DNA of 64,000 nucleotides. It comes from Methyloceanibacter stevinii (lineage in GTDB: Bacteria > Pseudomonadota > Alphaproteobacteria > Rhizobiales > Methyloligellaceae). Where the stretch lies: assembly GCF_001723355.1 (NCBI RefSeq), contig NZ_LPWE01000002.1, positions 1-64,000 on the forward strand, read 5' to 3'. The notes under the pieces were generated by a model, which saw only the letters and a program-made list of their open reading frames with translations, was not told the origin of the DNA and did not search any database. Positions 45,642 through 54,916 of the stretch are shown here, in pieces. Each line of letters starts with the position of its first letter. The first letter of the stretch is position 1. A program made the translations under genes and the position numbers.

Positions 45642-46334
45642 ATGAAAAAGGACGCTTGGGATTTAGAGCGCGCTCTGGAGGTCCTGCGGTCGCGCGGTTG
45701 GTACTCCGAACGCAGCAAAGAGACCCAGAAGCGGCTGGCGGAGATCGCGAGGCTCAGGACCTTTGATACCGACGAGCCGGTCTACTCTAGCGGGCAGGTT
45801 CCTAACGGCGTCTTCGGTCTGGTGAACGGATCGATCAAGGTCGCTTTTCCGAGGAACGATGGTGAGGACTACATTGCCCACCACGCGGGCTCGGGCTTTT
45901 GGATCGGCGACCTCGCGCTTTTTGCCAACGCACCCCGCCTCGTCTCGATCCACGCCGCCGAGCCGACAACAATGGTCCAACTGCGGCCTCAGGGAATTTT
46001 GCGGCTCATACAGGACGATCCGCAGCTGCATACGGATTTCTACGCGCTGACATACGAGAACTTCAGAACCGCCCTGAACCTCATTGCGAATTTGGCGATT
46101 GTCTCCATCGACAAGCGCGTGGCCGACCGGCTGCTCCTCGAAACGGCGGCCCATCCAAAAGCCGATGGTTGGGTTCAACTGTCCCAGCCTGACCTGGCGC
46201 AGCTGTTAGCTGTCTCCCTCCCGACCCTGAGACGAACGATCGGACGGTTGGCGCACGCCGGACTGGTGGAACAAGGCTATGGCCGGGTCAAAGTCGTCGA
46301 CCGCAAGGGTCTGCAGAAGATCATCCACGATTGA
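45642..46334 (+). CDS. Crp/Fnr-family transcriptional regulator
   Basis: This 230-residue regulator has an N-terminal cyclic-nucleotide-binding-like domain (IARLRTFDTDEPVYSSGQVPNGVFGLVNGSIKVAF, GSGFWIGDLALFANAPRLVSIHA) and a C-terminal winged helix (WVQLSQPDLAQLLAVSLPTLRRTIGRLAHAGLVEQGYGRVKVVD). The phosphate-binding RxS/T of true CRP and the cysteines of FNR are not evident, so the signal is unknown. It is divergent from the arylsulfatase gene and upstream of an outer-membrane protein gene, either of which could be a target. Confidence 0.88.
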   Translation: MKKDAWDLERALEVLRSRGWYSERSKETQKRLAEIARLRTFDTDEPVYSSGQVPNGVFGLVNGSIKVAFPRNDGEDYIAHHAGSGFWIGDLALFANAPRLVSIHAAEPTTMVQLRPQGILRLIQDDPQLHTDFYALTYENFRTALNLIANLAIVSIDKRVADRLLLETAAHPKADGWVQLSQPDLAQLLAVSLPTLRRTIGRLAHAGLVEQGYGRVKVVDRKGLQKIIHD

Positions 46335-46499
46335 CGCTGGCGGCGGCGCCTCGCGGCCCCTAGAACATAGCCTGTTGCAAATATGCACGGCCGCCCGTCA
46401 TCCGCACGCGCTGACGCAAAATGCCATGGCGATGCGAGCCATGCCCGGGATAGACTCCCCTCAAGAATGCCAAAAGGCAGCAAACGGGGGGCATGATCG

Positions 46500-47465
46500 A
46501 TGGCCAGAAAAAGTCTCGTTGCCGGTGGCTTGGCACTGCTTGCCGCCGTATCGGCGCCAGGTGCTGCGCAAAGCGCCGAGTTCGGCGCCAGCCCTTGGCT
46601 TAAGGGCTACACGGACGTCTTTGGCGGGGTCATCCCCTCCGTACCCGGATTTTATCTCCGCACTGACGTCTACGACTATAGCGGCAGCGCCGACACTACG
46701 ATCTTGAATGGCCGTGTTGACCTTGGCGTCGACCAGAACTTCACCGCAACGGTTGGCTCTCTGACCTATGTGACACCGTGGAAGCCTCTCGGCGGCACCT
46801 TCGCGGTGAACGTCACCCCGACCGTCGTCGCCATGGACGTCGATGTCGGACTGGGAATCCCCACCTTCACCGGGCCGCTAGGCAACACGGTCGGCGGGTT
46901 CACCGTCAACCGGGGTGATAACAATTTTGCCCTTGGCGACATGGTCTTCGCACCGGCAATCCTCGGCTGGGATGAGGGCAACTGGCACTGGAACGTCGCC
47001 ATGTTCATCCTCGCGCCGACGGGCGACTACAGCACCGATCAACTCGCGAATACGAGCCTCAATCATTGGGCGTTCATGCCGCGTTTCGCCGCCACCTATT
47101 TCGATCCGCAGACCGGCTGGCAGGCGACCGGCGCCGTGCTCTACACCTGGAACACCGAGAACACGGCAACGAACTACCTCACCGGCGACATCGTCAACGT
47201 GGAAGGCACGATCACCAAGAACTTCGGACCGTTGGGCGTGGGCGTGGCAAGCTACGGCATGATCCAGGTAACCGGCGACAGCGGCGCGGGCGCGCGCTTG
47301 GGGGCGTCGAGTCCGAAGTCTATGGCGTCGGCCCATCGTCACCTTCACCACCAGCCCCGATCCGACGAAGGCTTGACGGTGATCGTGAAGTACTACAAGG
47401 AGTTCGACGCCAAGAATACGTTCGAAGGGGAAACCTTCGACGCGGCGGTGAGCTTCAAATTCTGA
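46500..47465 (+). CDS. Outer-membrane MetA/SphA-like transporter with cancelling frameshifts
   Basis: A signal peptide (KSLVAGGLALLAAVSAPGAAQSA) is followed by a predicted beta-barrel. Alternating strands such as GVIPSVPGFYLRTDVYDYSG, HWNVAMFILAPTGDY and ATYFDPQTGWQATGAVLYTWNTEN recall the outer-membrane transporters of the phenol-degradation MetA family (COG4313). The protein ends in VSFKF, with the terminal Phe expected for barrel insertion. Between about 47300 and 47372 three one-base losses (G, C and C runs) cancel. The intended frames read GGVESEVYGVGP, IVTFTTSPDPTKA and LTVIVKYYKEF. It may carry small hydrophobic or aromatic substrates, and the upstream Crp-type regulator may control it. 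Confidence 0.82.
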   Translation: MARKSLVAGGLALLAAVSAPGAAQSAEFGASPWLKGYTDVFGGVIPSVPGFYLRTDVYDYSGSADTTILNGRVDLGVDQNFTATVGSLTYVTPWKPLGGTFAVNVTPTVVAMDVDVGLGIPTFTGPLGNTVGGFTVNRGDNNFALGDMVFAPAILGWDEGNWHWNVAMFILAPTGDYSTDQLANTSLNHWAFMPRFAATYFDPQTGWQATGAVLYTWNTENTATNYLTGDIVNVEGTITKNFGPLGVGVASYGMIQVTGDSGAGARLGASSPKSMASAHRHLHHQPRSDEGLTVIVKYYKEFDAKNTFEGETFDAAVSFKF

Positions 47466-47596
47466 GATTTCGAGACCGGCGGATGGGTCCTGCGCGGACA
47501 GCGCGCGTCGGCGAAGGGCTTGCTCTAGCCCAATTGTGATTGTGAACTCCGTGTTCTGACGGACGGGCGCGCGCCCGTCGTGAAGCGTGGAGCAGC

Positions 47597-48548
47597 ATGC
47601 CGGGCGCAAAGGCTCAAGAACCGGACCGCAAACCGCTGGTGGCCCTCACCGGCGCGACGGGTTTCATCGGCCAGCATCTTCTGAAAGGCCTCACGGACCG
47701 CGGCTACCGTGTCCGCGTTCTGTTGCGGCGCCCCACCCAGATGCCGGAGTCCTGCGCCAGCGTCCTCATCGGCGACATCGCCAAGCCCTACAACATGTCC
47801 GAGGCGCTGGCGGAGGTCGATGCCGTGATCCACACCGCCGGCATTCCCCGCGCCATGACCGGCCTGCCCGAGGACGACTACCGCCTGTTCAATACCGACG
47901 CGACGGTGCGGTTCGCCAAGGCGGCCAAACGCGCCCGGGTCAAGCGCTTCCTGTTCCTGTCGTCCATTCGCGCCCAATCGGGACCGGCGGCATCTTGTGT
48001 TCTGACCGAGGATCAGGAGGCGCGCCCCACGGATGCCTACGGCCGGTCGAAGCTCGAAGCGGAATTGGGTGTGGCCGAGACGGGCCTCGATTGGGCCGCC
48101 TTGCGCCTTGCCCTCGTCTACGGTCCGGGAGCCGGCGGCAATATCGCCAGGCTCATGAAGCTGGCGCGCGCACCCTACCCGCTACCGCTCGCCGGTCTGA
48201 AGGCGCGGCACTCGCTCCTCGCGCTCGATAATCTGGTTGAGGCCGTGGACCGGATCCTGACGGCGCCGCAACCGCTGAACCGGCCCTTTATCGTGGCCGA
48301 CCCGGCCCCGGTCACCGTGGCAGAGATTGTTCGCGCCTTGCGCCAGGGGCTCGGGCGCAGGGCCGGGCTGTTCTACATGCCGCCATCTCTGCTCAAGGCT
48401 CTTGGCCGCCGTCGGGCCACAGGTCGAAACCGGACCGCTGTTCAACTCCCTCGTGGCCGATCCAGCCGCATTACGCGCGCTGAACTGGGCGCCGCCTGTT
48501 GCGACGCAACAGGGCTTGGCCGCACTCGCCCGGCAAATGCCCGGCTGA
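47597..48548 (+). CDS. NAD-dependent epimerase/dehydratase (extended SDR), frameshift near the 3' end
   Basis: This is an extended short-chain dehydrogenase/reductase of about 317 residues. The NAD loop is VALTGATGFIGQHLLKGL, with AVIHTAGIP, FLFLSSIRAQSG and the active-site Y-x-x-x-K in TDAYGRSKLEAELG. It belongs to the group acting on nucleotide sugars or hydroxysteroid-like substrates; the substrate is unknown. Near 48400 the frame breaks (LLKAL to LAAVGPQVETGPLFNSLVADPAALRALNWAPP). The true end ...LAALARQMPG stops at 48548, whereas the broken frame runs to 48610 with unrelated residues. LNWAPP near the C-terminus is typical of these epimerases. Confidence 0.85.
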
Positions 48549-48776
48549 CCAACGATTCGGGAATTGCTGCACCGCATCGATGCTGCAGCGCGCAACACTC
48601 GGATTTTTAAGTACTTTTCGGATTACACGTCTTATCAATGTCGCATTCTCCGCCTATAGTGTTTGCAGGCTGACGTGGGGGTCGCTGTTGTAAAATCGCT
48701 GTCTGCGATGATGAAAACGTCTCCGACGCTTTAACGAGCGGGGCGCATCTCGAGGATGGCGCAGTTGGAGGCGGGT

Positions 48777-48989
48777 ATGGCACTCCCCAGGATTGTCGTT
48801 CGCGGCAAGAAGGTCATTCTTCTGAGCGGCTACTGCAAGGACGACTTCAAGGGTATTCGTGAAGCGCAGCGGCTCGGCGACTATCGGCTCAAGGTCAGCG
48901 CCGAGGATCGGCTGTTAGCGGCCGCGCAGAAGAACCCTGACGCCGTGGCATTCGGCTACGTCGCCGGTCAGTGGGTGGCTTCAGCCTAG
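48777..48989 (+). CDS. Small protein of unknown function
   Basis: This 70-residue basic cytosolic protein reads MALPRIVVRGKKVILLSGY, CKDDFKGIREAQRLGDYRLK, with the end FGYVAGQWVASA. No membrane segment or known motif is seen. GGAGG sits 5 bases before ATG 48777, which decides the start over an earlier ATG at 48756. It stands alone in a 690-base stretch between the epimerase and agmatine deiminase genes. The region 48990-49237 after it shows nothing recognisable. Confidence 0.6.
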   Translation: MALPRIVVRGKKVILLSGYCKDDFKGIREAQRLGDYRLKVSAEDRLLAAAQKNPDAVAFGYVAGQWVASA

Positions 48990-49237
48990 AATTCGCAATT
49001 TCAAATTATGAACGGGCGCGTGGCGCGCTTCCTTTGCGCCTGCACGATGGCTTGAGGCCCTTCGGCTCGGCCGCACATCCTGCCGGGCAATCCAAGACTG
49101 ATCGCTGCCACCTGAGCAACGAGGCCCTTGCGGGGCCAAATTCCGCGCCCTAAACATCGCGCCGGTATTCATGGACTCCGGCGCGCCCCGAACACGGCCC
49201 TGCCGCTCCCACCTACAATTCACAGGCTCGGCCGCCT

Positions 49238-50317
49238 TTGCACCCCTCGACGACAGATTGGCCCTCGGCCGATATCCACCTCCTCCCCGAATGGGCGCCG
49301 CAGAAGGCGATCTGGACCGCGTGGCCGGCTGCGGCCGAAGAATGGAACGGCGACCTCGATTCGCCCCGACGAGACGTGGCGGCGCTGGTACATGCACTCG
49401 CGCCGGACAACCAAGTTCGTCTCCTCGTCGACGGCCCGGAAGCGCAGCAGTCAGCCGAGAGCGCGGTCGGAGACGTCGCGGACATTGTTCCCGCGAAGTA
49501 CGGAGACATCTGGCTGCGCGACACCGGCCCCCTTTTTGCCACGGCGCGGGGCGAGCCTTTCGCTCTGCGTTTCCGCACCAATGGCTGGGGCGGGAAATTC
49601 TCGCTCCCGGGCGACGAGAGCGTCGGTGACGACATCGCAAGGCTCGCGGGCGTTGCCACGCAGGGCTTCGATTTCGTGCTCGAGGGCGGCGCCATCGACC
49701 ATGACGGGGCGGGCACGATCCTCACCACAAGGCAAACGCTGCTGAACCTGAATCGGAACGGCTGGTCGCAAGGCGATGCCGAAGCGGCGCTACGCACAAG
49801 CCTCGGTGCACGTAAAATTCTCTGGATCGACGAGGGGCTCACAGGTGACCACACTGACGGTCACATCGACAACATTGCCAGATTTGTCGGGCCGGCCCGC
49901 ATCGTCATCCAAGAACCGGCGGGCCCGGACGACCCGAACGCCGCGGTGTTCGAGGCGATCGCGCGTAACCTCGCAGGCGCAACCGATGCCGACGGGCGCG
50001 CCATCGAGGTCATAGAGATCCCCGGCCCCGGCCTCGTTCTCAACGCGCTCGGCGAGGTGGCGCCCGCATCCCACCTTAACTTTGCCATCGCGAACGGCAT
50101 TGTGGTCGTGCCGGTCTTCGACACAAATACGCAAGCGGACGCGCTCGAGCGCTTGCAAGCCGTGTTTCCGGACCGCAAGGTTGTCGGGCTTCCCGCTTCA
50201 GGGCTTCTCGGAGCAGGAGACGCCGGCGGCGGCGCCTTCCATTGCATCACCCGCGAGGAACCGGACTTCACCCGCGGGCGTCTCTTATCTCAGCAAGGGA
50301 CCGATCAGGTCGGATAG
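49238..50317 (+). CDS. aguA: Agmatine deiminase
   Basis: This enzyme hydrolyses agmatine to N-carbamoylputrescine and ammonia, the first step from agmatine to putrescine. The 359-residue protein has the guanidino-modifying fold with PEWAPQKAIWTAWP, DIWLRDTGPLF, FRTNGWGGKF, FVLEGGAIDHDGAGT, GDHTDGHIDNIARFV (catalytic His/Asp) and the C-terminal catalytic Cys in GGGAFHCITREEP; most family members have GGGNIHC. The start is uncertain: TTG 49238 is the first start in frame and has no clear ribosome-binding site. The next gene, 39 bases on, encodes the following enzyme of the pathway. Confidence 0.93.
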   Translation: MHPSTTDWPSADIHLLPEWAPQKAIWTAWPAAAEEWNGDLDSPRRDVAALVHALAPDNQVRLLVDGPEAQQSAESAVGDVADIVPAKYGDIWLRDTGPLFATARGEPFALRFRTNGWGGKFSLPGDESVGDDIARLAGVATQGFDFVLEGGAIDHDGAGTILTTRQTLLNLNRNGWSQGDAEAALRTSLGARKILWIDEGLTGDHTDGHIDNIARFVGPARIVIQEPAGPDDPNAAVFEAIARNLAGATDADGRAIEVIEIPGPGLVLNALGEVAPASHLNFAIANGIVVVPVFDTNTQADALERLQAVFPDRKVVGLPASGLLGAGDAGGGAFHCITREEPDFTRGRLLSQQGTDQVG

Positions 50318-50356
50318 TTGGAACGGGCCGTAAGGACAGGCCAGTAGGAATAGGTC

Positions 50357-51214
50357 ATGGCGCGCCAGGTGACAGTTGCAGCGGTTCAAGCCGCCTTGGG
50401 TCCTGACATGACCGCCAACATCGCGCGGGTCGAAGCCCTAATCCGCGAGGCGGCTGCCCAGGGTGCTGAGGTCGTTCTGCCGCCCGAACTGTTTCAGGGC
50501 ATCTATTTCCCGACCCGCCAGGATCCGAAATGGTTCGAGACAGCCTATGCCGTGAACGAGCACCCGTGCGTGCGGACGTTCGCTGCGCTCGCAAACGACC
50601 TCAACGTCGTCATTCCCATCTCCTTCTTCGAGAAGGACGGGCCCCATTTCTACAACAGCGTCGCCATCGCCGATGCGGACGGGACAATCCTCGGCGTGTA
50701 CCGCAAGAGCCATATTCCCGACGGCCCGGGCTATCAGGAGAAGTACTACTTCCGGCCCGGCAACACGGGGTTCAAGGCATGGCGCACAAAGCACGGCACG
50801 ATCGGCGTCGGCATTTGCTGGGACCAATGGTACCCGGAGGCGGCGCGGGCGATGGTGCTCCAGGGTGCAGAGCTCCTGCTTTACCCCACCGCCATCGGCT
50901 CGGAGCCCTATGACAACGACTTGAACACAAGCGGACGCTGGCGCCGGGTCATGCAGGGCCACGCCGTTGCCAACGCCATCCCCGTCATTGCCGCGAACCG
51001 CGTGGGCGAGGAAGACAATGACGGGATGCGCCAACGCTATTACGGGCACTCCTTCGCCGCCGATCACACAGGCGAGATCGTCGCCGACATGGGAGACGAC
51101 GCCGAAGGCGTGATATTGGCGACATTCGATCTCGACGAGATCGCCGCCTATCGCGCGGACTGGGGGTTCTTCCGGGACCGCCGCACGGATCTGTATGGGA
51201 CTGCGCTGACATGA
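50357..51214 (+). CDS. aguB: N-carbamoylputrescine amidase
   Basis: This carbon-nitrogen hydrolase converts N-carbamoylputrescine to putrescine, CO2 and ammonia, completing the agmatine route begun by the upstream gene. The nitrilase-fold triad is visible: Glu in EVVLPPELFQGIYF, Lys in GVYRKSHIPDGPGYQEKYYF and Cys in GVGICWDQWYPEAAR. The 285-residue length and the sequence HSFAADHTGEIVADM are those of AguB proteins. The start is ATG 50357. Its stop overlaps the PhzF start by ATGA (51211-51214), so the next protein is translationally coupled. Confidence 0.96.
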   Translation: MARQVTVAAVQAALGPDMTANIARVEALIREAAAQGAEVVLPPELFQGIYFPTRQDPKWFETAYAVNEHPCVRTFAALANDLNVVIPISFFEKDGPHFYNSVAIADADGTILGVYRKSHIPDGPGYQEKYYFRPGNTGFKAWRTKHGTIGVGICWDQWYPEAARAMVLQGAELLLYPTAIGSEPYDNDLNTSGRWRRVMQGHAVANAIPVIAANRVGEEDNDGMRQRYYGHSFAADHTGEIVADMGDDAEGVILATFDLDEIAAYRADWGFFRDRRTDLYGTALT

Positions 51215-52122
51215 CGCTTTATCGCTTCAACACCGTCGATGTCTTCGCCGAGCACCAGTTCGGCGGCAACCCGCTTGCCGTCGTCCATGGCGCCGATGCG
51301 CTCACGACGGAGCAAATGCAGGCGGTGGCGGCCGAGTTCAATCTGTCCGAGACCACGTTCGTGCTGCGCCCACAGGATCCGGCCCACACGGCGCGTATCC
51401 GCATCTTCACGCCGCGCGCGGAACTGCCCTTCGCGGGCCATCCGAATGTAGGCACGGCCTATGTCCTGGCCTCCGAGGCGGAACGCCGGGGAAAGGCTTA
51501 CGCCGACGACAAGCTCACGTCGAGGAACTTGGCGGCCTGGTCACGATCAACGTGCTGCGCAACGGCGCCGGTATCGTCGGGGCCCATGTGGCGGCCCCGC
51601 AGCCCGCTCAAGATTGGGTCGGGCGTGGCGCCGGGCGTCGTCGCGGCGCTGTGCGGACTGCCCACCCATGCCATCGAGCAGAGCCGGCACCTTCCGCTGA
51701 TTGCGAGCGCGGGCAACCCGTTCGTGTTCACGCAGCTCCGGGACCGAGCCGCCTTGCGGGCAGCCAAGCCCAACGAAGCCGCGTTCGAGGCGCAGCTCCC
51801 GCGCGAGACGGCCGACGGTCTGTTTCTGTATGTTCGCGAACCCTCGAACGATCCGCCTATCCAGGCCCGCATGTTTGCGCCGCTCCACGGCATTCCCGAG
51901 GATCCGGCGACGGGCTCGGCCAATGTGGCCTTGATCGGTCTCTTGGCGCATCTTAACAGCAAGCCGGACCTCGTCCTGAAAGCACGGATCGGGCAAGGCG
52001 TCGATATGGGGCGTCCGAGCTTGGTGGAAGCGATGGCCGCGAAGCGCGGCGGCGTTGTCACGGCGACAAAGGTCGGTGGACGGTGTATCTCTGTGATGAG
52101 CGGGACACTGACGGTCCGATAG
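51211..52122 (+). CDS. PhzF-family isomerase-like protein, two cancelling frameshifts
   Basis: This diaminopimelate-epimerase-like fold protein is about 303 residues. The N-terminus (YRFNTVDVFAEHQFGGNPLAVVHGADALT, with FNLSETTFVLRP and the active-site region TPRAELPFAGHPNVGTAYVLA) and the C-terminus (FAPLHGIPEDPATGSANVALIGLLA, FGQGVDM-type) are typical. From about 51520 to 51625 the true sequence lies in another frame (EELGGLVTINVLRNGAGIVGAHVAAPQPAQDWVG); a lost T in a TT pair starts it. The family includes isomerases of unknown substrate as well as phenazine enzymes. Tight coupling to aguB is notable and not explained by known putrescine metabolism. Confidence 0.88.
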   Translation: MTLYRFNTVDVFAEHQFGGNPLAVVHGADALTTEQMQAVAAEFNLSETTFVLRPQDPAHTARIRIFTPRAELPFAGHPNVGTAYVLASEAERRGKAYADDKLTSRNLAAWSRSTCCATAPVSSGPMWRPRSPLKIGSGVAPGVVAALCGLPTHAIEQSRHLPLIASAGNPFVFTQLRDRAALRAAKPNEAAFEAQLPRETADGLFLYVREPSNDPPIQARMFAPLHGIPEDPATGSANVALIGLLAHLNSKPDLVLKARIGQGVDMGRPSLVEAMAAKRGGVVTATKVGGRCISVMSGTLTVR

Positions 52123-52147
52123 TCGCGTCACGCGGAAGGAAACGCTT

Positions 52148-53068
52148 GTGACTGAGACGCACATCCCCAACCTTCTCGGCGACCCCAATGCCACCCGCAT
52201 CGCAGCCGGCGACACCGACGCTGTCTTTCTCCCCAGCTACGGCATGATCGGCATTTCGCTGAAGAGAGATGGTCTGGAAGCCTTGCGGCGCGTCGACAAC
52301 CTCATCGTCGCCGCAGCTGCCAATCGCACCGTAGGCATTCCGTTCCTGTTTCCCTTCGCCAACCGGCTCGCGGACTTTCAATACGAGGTTGCGGGGCGCG
52401 GCGTGACGCTGCCGCCGCATTCGCTCGTGTTGCGCTACGACGAGAACGGGCTGCCCATGCACGGGCTGATGTGGCCGCACCTCAAATGGGCCGTCGCCGA
52501 TGTTTCGGACACCACACTGACGGCACGGCTCGACTGGTCCCATCCTCAGGGCCTCGCCGTGTTTCCCTATCCCTGTCAGTTGACGCTGAGCGCTACCGTC
52601 GAGCCCGGCAGCTTGAGCATCAAGACCGCGCTGACGGCGACGGGCGATATCGATGTGCCGGTGAGTTTCGGCTTTCACCCCTATTTCGGCTTCGAGGAAG
52701 ATCGCGCGAACTGGCATATCCGTCTGCCGGAAATGCGCCACCTCACGCTGGATGCCCGCCAGATTCCGACCGGCGCCTCGGAGCCCTATCCAGGTCTCGA
52801 TGCGTTGCTCGGTATGCGGAGCTTCGACGACGGGTTCGCGCTCCTGGAACCCCAGGCGACGCTCTCGATTGCCTATGGCGGCCACCAGATCTCCGTGGAC
52901 CTGCTCGACGGCTACACGCACACGCAGGTTTATGCGCCGCACGATCAGAACTACCTCGCCTTCGAGCCCATGACGGCGCCCGCCAACGCGCTCATCAGCG
53001 AAGACGGGCTGCGGCTCGTCTCCCCCGGCGATACGTTCAGCGCGACATTCCGCATCCGCGTCGAGTGA
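52148..53068 (+). CDS. Aldose 1-epimerase family protein
   Basis: This 306-residue beta-sandwich protein of the GalM type interconverts alpha and beta anomers of sugars. Visible features are GIPFLFPFANRLADFQYEVAGRGV, LPMHGLMWPHLKW (catalytic-site His), VSFGFHPYFGFEEDRANW (substrate-binding His) and the late glutamate in NYLAFEPMTAPANAL. The start is GTG 52148 with AAGGAAA 9 bases upstream. It follows PhzF in the same direction, 25 bases away, and probably closes the operon. The sugar is unknown, so I do not call it galM. Confidence 0.88.
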   Translation: MTETHIPNLLGDPNATRIAAGDTDAVFLPSYGMIGISLKRDGLEALRRVDNLIVAAAANRTVGIPFLFPFANRLADFQYEVAGRGVTLPPHSLVLRYDENGLPMHGLMWPHLKWAVADVSDTTLTARLDWSHPQGLAVFPYPCQLTLSATVEPGSLSIKTALTATGDIDVPVSFGFHPYFGFEEDRANWHIRLPEMRHLTLDARQIPTGASEPYPGLDALLGMRSFDDGFALLEPQATLSIAYGGHQISVDLLDGYTHTQVYAPHDQNYLAFEPMTAPANALISEDGLRLVSPGDTFSATFRIRVE

Positions 53069-53112
53069 GCAGCCCCGGCACGCCCAATGCCGTGCCTCGC
53101 CGCCGCTGAAGC

Positions 53113-53517
53113 CTAGACGCCTGCTTTCGATTTCAAGCAGGTTTCATCCACCCGCTCGCGCGTTTTCGATAGACCGATCCAGATATCCACCTGATCCTGT
53201 TCGAAACCAGTTTCGCGGCGCGTGCCGACCTGAATCAGTGGCCGGCGAATCAGCAGCGGATCCTCGATCATCATCGCGAGCGCCTTGCTCGCCCCAATCA
53301 TGTCCGGGTTGATTTCCCCGGATTTGATTCGCGGCGCCGATGGGTTGAACCACGAGCTGATGGGGCGCGTGCCGAAGAAAAGCCGCAACGTTTCGGGCGT
53401 CCAGGCCTCGCTCAGAAGGTCGCGCACGTCCAGTTCGTGGCCCGACGCCTTCAGCAGGGCCTTCTGCCGTGCATTTCCGCCGCATCCGGGCTTTTCATAG
53501 AAGATTACTTTCGCCAT
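53113..53517 (-). CDS. ArsC/Spx-like protein (nitrogenase-associated type)
   Basis: This is a thioredoxin-fold protein of 134 residues. The start AKVIFYEKPGCGGNARQKALLKASGHELDVRDLL is the signature of the ArsC-like subfamily called nitrogenase-associated protein. Here the single active-site-position Cys lies in KPGCGGN instead of the CxxxxxR of arsenate reductases. ISSWFNPSAPRIKSGEINP and DPLLIRRPLIQVGTRRETGF follow. The role is uncertain, and no nitrogenase gene is in the window. ATG 53517 is preferred over the longer open frame because family proteins begin at KVIFYEKPGC. Confidence 0.85.
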   Translation of the reverse strand: MAKVIFYEKPGCGGNARQKALLKASGHELDVRDLLSEAWTPETLRLFFGTRPISSWFNPSAPRIKSGEINPDMIGASKALAMMIEDPLLIRRPLIQVGTRRETGFEQDQVDIWIGLSKTRERVDETCLKSKAGV

Positions 53518-53738
53518 TCGTCCTGACGTCCTTCTCGCTACAAGAGTTTCCGCCCTGTGGAGCAAGGTTTGCGCCAGCGGAAAATCTCACCAACATTTCA
53601 GAGGCTTGTGGGACCGCCACAGCATGCCGACGACATGGGTTGTCGGGGATACGACACGCGTCGTGGCCAATTTTTCTGGAACAACGGCCCCCGCCTGCCC
53701 TAAGTCCTAGGGCTGACGAATACAAATCGGAGCATAGC

Positions 53739-54905
53739 ATGAATCGGCAGGAGCCGCTGGTCTTTATCATCGCGGGCGAACCCTCCGGCGACAATCTCGC
53801 CGGACGACTGATCGCCGCCCTGAGGGAAATGACCGGCGGCCGCATCCAGATCGCCGGCATCGGAGGCCCGCAAAGCGAGGCGCAAGGGCTGAAGAGCCTG
53901 TTTCCCATGCGCGAGCTGGCACTGATCGGCATTGCCGAGGTCGTGCCGCATCTTCCGCGCCTCCTTCGGCGGATGAATGAGACCGCGGCGACGATCCGCG
54001 AGATGAAGCCCGATATCGTGGTGACGGTCGATGCGCCGAGCTTCACGTTGCGCGTCGCGGACAAGCTGCGCGGGTCGGGCATTCCGATCGTGCACTACGT
54101 GGCGCCGCAAGCCTGGGCCTGGCGCGCGGGCCGAGCCAAGACACTGGGCAAACGCGTGAACCATCTCATGGCGTTGCTGCCCTTCGAGGTACCGTTCTTC
54201 GCCGAACACGGACTGCCGACGAGCTATGTGGGCCACCCCGCGATCGAATCCGCTCTGGCCGGCGACGGCAAGGCCTTCCGCAAGACGCATGGCATCGCGG
54301 ATGCAGCAACCGTGCTGTGCGTGGTGCCGGGAAGCCGGAACAGCGAAGTGCGGCGCATGCTGCCGGTCTTCGCCGAGGCGGTGTCGCTCTTAGCCGAGCG
54401 CTATCCGGACCTTCAGATCGTGATCCCCGTCGCGCCCAATGTTGCGGAACAAGTCGAAGAGCAAACGAAGGACTGGCCGCTGCCAGTCCTGCATGTGAAG
54501 AATCCTGCAGAACGTTTCGATGCCTTTGCGGCAAGCGACGTCGCCATGGCGAAATCCGGCACGGTGACGTTGGAGCTTGGCCTCGCGCGCGTCCCCATGG
54601 CTGTGGCCTACCGCGTGAGTGCCCTCACCGTGTTCATCGTGCGCCGCATGCCCATCGCCGTGAAATACGCCTCGCTCGTGAACCTGCTCACCGATCGCGA
54701 GGTGGTCCCCGAACTCATACAGGAAGACTGCACACCCGCGGCCGTCGCGGAGAAAGTCGGAACTCTGCTAGGTTCTCCCGAGGCGCGCGCCGCGCAGCAG
54801 GAGGCTCGCCGACGGTGCTTGCACGTTCTCGGCGACGCCGATCCGCCGCCGAGCAAGCGCGCCGCAAAAGTCGTGCTCGATCTTATCGCGAACCGCGAAA
54901 CCTGA
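53739..54905 (+). CDS. lpxB: Lipid-A-disaccharide synthase
   Basis: This enzyme joins UDP-2,3-diacylglucosamine and 2,3-diacylglucosamine 1-phosphate to make the lipid A disaccharide at the inner membrane. The 388-residue GT19 protein shows the N-terminal VFIIAGEPSGDNLAGRLIAALRE, IQIAGIGGPQSEAQGL, GIAEVVPHLPRLLRRM, VHYVAPQAWAWRAGRAKTL, the sugar-nucleotide site LCVVPGSRNSEVRRMLPVF and MAKSGTVTLELGLARVPMAVAYRV. The start is ATG 53739 (MNRQEPLVFIIAGE). It is convergent with a GnnA-like gene only 11 bases away. No frame breaks are seen. Confidence 0.96.
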   Translation: MNRQEPLVFIIAGEPSGDNLAGRLIAALREMTGGRIQIAGIGGPQSEAQGLKSLFPMRELALIGIAEVVPHLPRLLRRMNETAATIREMKPDIVVTVDAPSFTLRVADKLRGSGIPIVHYVAPQAWAWRAGRAKTLGKRVNHLMALLPFEVPFFAEHGLPTSYVGHPAIESALAGDGKAFRKTHGIADAATVLCVVPGSRNSEVRRMLPVFAEAVSLLAERYPDLQIVIPVAPNVAEQVEEQTKDWPLPVLHVKNPAERFDAFAASDVAMAKSGTVTLELGLARVPMAVAYRVSALTVFIVRRMPIAVKYASLVNLLTDREVVPELIQEDCTPAAVAEKVGTLLGSPEARAAQQEARRRCLHVLGDADPPPSKRAAKVVLDLIANRET

Positions 54906-54916
54906 GCGCGAACCGC

